Positions 59,011 to 64,000 of a stretch of 64,000 nucleotides of DNA are shown here, piece after piece. The notes below the pieces were generated by a model, which had not been told where the DNA came from, did no database searches, and saw only the letters and a program-made list of their open reading frames with translations. The translations under genes and the position numbers were made by a program. This DNA is from Aralia elata (Eukaryota > Streptophyta > Magnoliopsida > Apiales > Araliaceae). The stretch covers positions 96,622,720 to 96,686,719 of the forward strand of contig CM068384.1 of the NCBI GenBank assembly GCA_034770075.1, in the 5' to 3' direction. Within the stretch, counting starts at the first letter, position 1; every line of letters begins with the position of its first letter.

Positions 59011-59484
59011 ATAATATTTATAGTGAACTTTTAAATTGGAGAATATTGTGGACATTATGATCTACTTTACCTCTTAATTGATTGTTATTTCCGCTGCAAT
59101 TGTTGATCTAAGACTTATTGTCTATTATATTATATCAGATTTATCCTTGTTGAAGACTAAAGATAATTTATTCTTTATTATCTTAGTCATGATATTCTTA
59201 CTGGGTTATTTGAGCTCACCCTTTTCAGTTTTGTTCCATTGTTCTTCTCAAGAAAGGAGAGTGTAGTTGGGACTAGCCGAGGAATGGAATGATGGTCCAA
59301 GTTCGTGGTCGTCCTCATCAAGTTATAAAGTAGTATAACAATAATTGTAGTGAGGACTTAGAACGTGTGTTGCCGTCTTTTTACGGCATTGTAATAATTT
59401 AAGTTTGGATACTGTTGTACCACATATGGTACGATATTTGTATTGAACTCACAGCATGTGTGTTGTCGTATTTTGCACGACAGT

Positions 59485-62400
59485 TGTGACGCCCCCAAAT
59501 CCAGGTACCTCAAACCCGAATCCGGTGCTACACGGTACATCCCATTCCATACAACATAATAGACATGAATGTAATTACTATATTATTACAACACGTCTTA
59601 CTCTCAATCCCAGGTTCTATTACCATAACATCAATCCAAATACATAATAAGTCTTAGTATTACAACATTACTAATACAAATAAACTATGACGCCATCTAG
59701 ACGTTCATCTTGCCCTTTCCCTTGTCCTTACCGGAACCTTCGGCCCGCTCGGACTTAGCTGCAATGTTTAATATAAAGCAAGAATGAGCATTCAATTGCC
59801 CAGCAAGTATAACAGTTGAATAACAACAATATCATCAATCATATCATTTCCCTTCGACAACTGAACAATAGTTGTGAAATATTCTGAATAAACAGGAATC
59901 ATACTTTGCTTTCGTTTTAAAAATATATTTTTGAAACGACATTGAGTGGTCATAAGACCTTGAACTTTCTTTTGCTTTCTTGAAAAGGTACACAGCATTA
60001 TAACTGCAAACCGTCTTACTTACGAGCACTTCTAGGTGATCAGCCTATTGTACTCTATGTTGATCAACACTCTAGCTGGAAACGACTATATGCGTTTGTT
60101 TAGGCGCTCGATGCCTTGTCAGAATAACTGACTAAAAACTGCCCCTAATATTAGGGTTGTTCATCTCATTCATGTCTCGGAATCCTAACCAAAGCAATTC
60201 GGTTGGATAGCTCTACTTAATCATCAATAACATCTCAAAGATTTATTATCAAATCAATAAAACATTTCAATATCTGTCTAGCCGAAACAAATGGCATCGA
60301 CGTTCTCTATAACAGTTCATATATATGTGAACTTTGAAAGCTTCAACAATTTATGTCATAACATAGATCGAATACTTGTGCAAATACTGAAAGATTTACA
60401 TAAGTAAGGAATTCACACAACCATATATATATTGCGTAAATTGGAACTTCAAACATCGCATGAGAGTCAAGAGAATATAATCAAATGAATCAAATAAACT
60501 TGCACAATATACGTCTTTTGTATAAGATACGAAACTTGCATTCAATACTGAAAATGAATGAAGCTAGAGAACTTGCCCAACACAAGGGTTTAGGAAACTT
60601 GCCTTAAGCGCTTGCTACTAGTTGACGTTAATCGTCCTTCAAATATGTCCTACGCATTTAAACATATATTCACATACCAATTAGTCTCACAATAGACACC
60701 AAACATTGGCTTACATTAATCAAGACATTATAATCATTACGAACATTGATTGCCACTACGCTTACCCAAACGGGGGTCTCGCTCATTTAAGCAAATCTCA
60801 CGTGACTTAGTCATTTCATACTTGGGGTCATTCAACTATTACACTAACATATCATACATATGCTTTGGGGTATTTATAACATGTTAGGCCTATGTAAACA
60901 TGCATCTCATCAATAACACAAAGTAGCAAAACAGTTCACCTCTGCAGACCGGCGCAGCTGCGCAGGTCTTGTACTTGGGAGTGGCGCAGCTGCGCCACTC
61001 TAATCCAGGGACTTTCAGGTCTGGCACCCAGCGCAGCTGCGCAGGTGCTATACTTGGGAGTGGCGCAGCTGCGCCACTCTGCATCCAGGGACTTTCAAGT
61101 TCTGCTACTGCAGAACCCAAAAATCCAAACTCTTGATTCTGACCCTATTTGCTTCTTAGCCATTATACAACAAGTCTATATGACTTAAAGCATGCTTTTA
61201 CAACTAAGCTATGCATCATAACATCATTTAATCAATTAACCATTCCTAATTCTCATGTTCCTTAGAGAAATCATTCTCTTGGACATTAAACCAAATAGTT
61301 GGTGGACATGGCTTTAGAGTTCATAACTCATAGCCTATCATTACATGGTTACCCCAGATTTCACATTGAAATCACTTCTCATAGCTTCTGGGCATATACC
61401 AACAATACACAACCAATGCACATAACCAAGCCAAGATGATTACAACTTCATTATTAACAAAATATGAATAACAGTCTACTAATGTCCATTTCAGTCCACT
61501 TCTTGATTCCTTATGCAAAGGTTTGATTCTCATTCATTGTTCCACTTTTACACATTATTAACAAGCTTTATACAGAGCTAACAACATATACCCACGTTCA
61601 TGAATAACCAAGCAATTTCAGCAACATAACTCCAACAAAACAATCACAGTAAAACTATAAACTTGGAAAGAATGTGGAAATGAGCTAAGCTCTATATTGC
61701 ATACCTCTTGAGCTTGTTCTAAGGTTGCTAATGAGCTAAAGCCAGCTGCTACTATACTCCTTCTGCTTTCTCAAACCACCCGAACTCACTCAATTCTTAC
61801 ACTCTCTCAATCTTCAGTTTCTAACTTAGCAAAATCAAAGGAATGGAAGCTAAACAATGGGAGAGTATATATAGAAGAAGTGATCAGAGCTTCATGGATG
61901 GGTTGTGGGCTGAGCATGCCAGACACGGCAGCTCCCAATGCTCGGGTAGGAGAGCTTCGGCTCCTCCAAGGTGTGGTCAGCCATTGGGCTCTCCCCCTCC
62001 CTTCTCCCGAGTTTGCTTTCTGACATTCTTGCTTCACCAAATGCAGAGAATGCTTCTCCCCATGCTCTTCCCACGTTCTTGGCACCCTCCTCCCTCTCTT
62101 CCTCTCCTTCTCCCGTACTCTTCTCCCACCTTCAAATGACCAGCTGATTGTTATAACCCATTTCCCTTCATGGGTCATGGGTTTGGGTCATGGATGGTGG
62201 GTTTGGTTCATGGACTAAGTCCATGGGTTTTGGGCTTCACTTAATAACCTTTTGGGCTTCTCTTGGACTCCAAATTTAATACCAATTGGGCTTCTAATAA
62301 AAATCAATTGGGCTAAAATAAAATCCCACACTTGGATTATTAACCCCTCTCATTAACGCTTTGGCGAAATTATGAAAAGTCATAAAATCGAAAAAGGCGT

Positions 62401-62612
62401 CCTTTGCATAAATAGCGTTTTAGCGCTATTTCTCTAATGATTTAATCAACTCCAATAAAAATAATAACAATTAAAAATTATCACATACACATCATATGTA
62501 GAAATAAAATATTCAAACACATAACACGGAATAATATTAATAAAAGTTCAATTTATTCAATAAAATTCATAGGCTCGTGTTACAAAGCTACCCACGATCC
62601 GCGATCGTTACA
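59485..62612 (-). mobile_element. Solo LTR (3.1 kb) of a Tekay-like element, inserted in the LTR of a relative
   Basis: On the minus strand it starts TGTAACGATCGCGGATCG and ends GGGGGCGTCACA. ACAGT lies on both sides (59480-59484 and 62613-62617), a perfect 5-bp target duplication, so the boundaries are certain and no internal region is present. Solo LTRs arise by recombination between the two LTRs of one element. A TATA-like box (minus strand CTATATATACTCTCCC) lies near 61860-61875. Confidence 0.9.
60951..61106. repeat. Two 78-bp units with four GCGCAGCTGCGC palindromes
   Basis: GCGCAGCTGCGC occurs at 60953-60964, 60984-60995, 61031-61042 and 61063-61074. Copies two and four sit in the perfect 20-bp palindrome AGTGGCGCAGCTGCGCCACT (60980-60999 and 61059-61078). 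Each unit ends ATCCAGGGACTTTCA. Confidence 0.95.
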
Positions 62613-62707
62613 ACAGTTTAATAGTTGTAAATTAAAAAATTTGTATTTATAGTATGTATTTTGGCGACTCAAAATGGGTTGTGTGGACCAATTTTGGGGG
62701 CGTCACA

Positions 62708-62727
62708 GTTGGTATTGGAGCTTAGGG
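62708..62727 (+). other. PBS of the Tekay-like element
   Basis: GTTGGTATTGGAGCTTAGGG immediately follows the LTR end. It matches the TGGTATCAGAGC initiator tRNA-Met site with two mismatches. Confidence 0.75.
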
Positions 62728-62903
62728 ATATGATCTTTGATGGAGATCTGGAGGTAGAAATAGGAGAAGAGAGACGAATAGAATTAGTCACTAGTGTGTT
62801 CTACCTAAGCTATTTTGTTATTAATTAATCGGTTTGGTTGTAGGGACAAGAAGTGACATGTCAATTTCTTTAACTAATTTTTTTTTTGTGATCACGTTTC
62901 AGA

Positions 62904-64000
62904 ATGACATTTGAAAATCAAGAGATGAACTATGAGACAATTGTGGCTAAAAATCAGAAAGCTACAAATAATACTGTTGCGAACTCATAAAATCATGATG
63001 CTAATAACATAATGAATGGCGATTTTTTTTCAGAATTCCATGCAATTCTTGCAGAACCAGGTGAGAGAAACTACTGCTAATAATACCAGAAAAAATACGG
63101 GTAACTCACGAATGGTCACTGCCAAGTAGTTCAAGGAGTTGGGACCACCTAAATTTCTCGAAAAGCCGGACCCACTCAAGGCAGAGACATGGCTCAAACA
63201 ATTGACAAAGATATTTGATGTTTTATGTTGTACTGACGAACAAAAGGTTCCTTTCGCTACCTTTATGTTGCGTGGAGAAGCAGATCATTGGTGGAAATAT
63301 GTAAAACGTACCCGTTACTCGGCACTCGAGATGTCTTGGGTCGAGTTCCAAGAATTATTTAACGAAAAGTATTTTCCGGAGAGTATTCACCATACGAAGG
63401 AGGTGGAATTCATCAAACTGGAGCAGAACAATATGACCGTATCGCAGTATGAGGCCAAGTTTGACGAGCTGTCTCGATTTACGTCCCATTTGGTGGACAC
63501 TGAGGAACGGATGACGCGAATGTTTTTACGAGGTTTGAAACCTAAAATTCGTCAACATCTTATTTCTCATATAATTCGTCTATATTCAAATATCGTGGAT
63601 AGGGCTCAATTAATGGAACGAGAGAAAGAAACATTGTAACCAGAGAGGAATTACGATAATAATCGTAATGGTGGCAACAATAATCAAAATAATGATAACC
63701 AATGAGGAGAGAATCACTACGCCGGAAATGGTAACCACTTGGTGGTAATTAATCCTGGCCCATATAACAGGAGGAGTGAGTCAAGTGGCAATAATTTCAA
63801 GAAGAGAAGATTCAACAATAACTATGGAAAGGCACCAACATCAGCACCGGCACCAGTACCAGTTTCAAGGGGAGCAGAACGACCACCAGTCAGATGTTAC
63901 AGGTGTGAAAAAGAGGGACACATCAGTTCAAACTGTACACAATCGCCATCTCAGGTGTGTTACAATTGTGGAAAGGAAGGCCACATAGCTCGATTTTTTC
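62904..64000 (+). pseudogene. gag of the Tekay-like element, broken by stops, runs off the window
   Basis: A possible start is ATG 62904 (MTFENQEMNYETIVAKNQKA), soon stopped. The capsid begins after a TAG at about 63127 where Gln is expected (stop-FKELGPPKFLEKPDPL) and runs to 63639 (AETWLKQLTKIFDVL, FATFMLRGEADHWWKYVKRT, MTVSQYEAKFDELSRF). A TAA at 63637-63639 is followed in the same frame by an Asn-rich linker. CYRCEKEGHISSNC and CYNCGKEGHIARF lie near 63898-64000; the window ends inside the second zinc knuckle. No frameshift is needed in the 63100-64000 part, only stops. Confidence 0.85.

Larger units (their letters stand above)
56974..62707 (+). mobile_element. 5' LTR of a Tekay-like element, interrupted by a solo LTR
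   Basis: The right end ATTTTGGGGGCGTCACA at 62707 is followed by a PBS and gag on the plus strand. The left end is placed at TGTTATAACGATAAG near 56974, by likeness to the TGTAACGA starts of its relatives, and is uncertain. Without the insertion 59485-62612 plus one target copy the LTR would be about 2.6 kb. It holds two tandem arrays, listed separately, and a TATA-like CTATAAAAT near 57811. Confidence 0.65.

Noticed and set aside
61807..62178. Frames in a GC-richer part of the solo LTR
   Set aside because: No domain, and the sequence lies in the middle of an LTR with exact boundaries. The same applies to the frame at 60890-61120, which only translates the palindromes.

Overview
The window is nuclear DNA of a eudicot plant. 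It is AT-rich, holds long introns with GT-AG borders, and encodes plant-only proteins: a BAHD acyltransferase-like protein, an FBH/bHLH122-bHLH130-type transcription factor and a 4CL-like CoA ligase fragment. Most of the sequence is transposable elements of many classes, often nested. I cannot name the species. Several chromovirus LTR elements (Tekay-like and CRM-like) suggest a repeat-rich, possibly pericentromeric neighbourhood, but that is inference.

Layout. 1-2517 is repeat-derived and ends in an LTR whose last bases form the 3' end of a BAHD-family gene (2490-5238, minus, two exons). 5784-6222 is a hAT-type MITE. 6408-11586 is a Mutator-like element with about 55-bp terminal inverted repeats, a broken FAR1-type transposase gene and a second, convergent GRF-zinc-finger/transmembrane gene. 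11732-12111 is an almost perfect 380-bp foldback inserted in a TA microsatellite. 12137-13060 holds a truncated copia element and a CACTA end. 13061-19780 is intergenic with tandem duplications and Stowaway-like MITEs. 19824-22367 (minus) is the only clearly intact host gene, a six-exon bHLH gene of 406 codons.

24589-31577 is a complete but decayed CRM-like chromovirus with 5-bp target duplications (CTACT). The end of its pol frame lies inside the LTR. 33382-56172 is a Pack-MULE (180-200 bp inverted repeats, 9-bp target duplication) that captured part of a 4CL-like CoA ligase gene. Later insertions swelled it to 22.8 kb: a 1.2-kb hAT derivative (33903-35097), a copia element (from 35178) itself hit by a 3.2-kb hAT element (35871-39055), an LTR-like segment, a Tat/Athila-type LTR plus gag start, and a 10.6-kb Tekay chromovirus (44475-55105, TSD GCACT) inside that LTR.

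From about 56974 to the end lies another Tekay-like element on the plus strand. Its 5' LTR is split by a 3.1-kb solo LTR of the same superfamily in opposite orientation (59485-62612, TSD ACAGT). PBS and gag follow and run off the window. The least familiar items are the acidic/coiled-coil ORF upstream of gag in the Tekay element, the GRF gene carried by the MULE, the GC-rich palindrome modules inside LTRs, and the BAHD gene that lacks catalytic residues and ends in LTR sequence.
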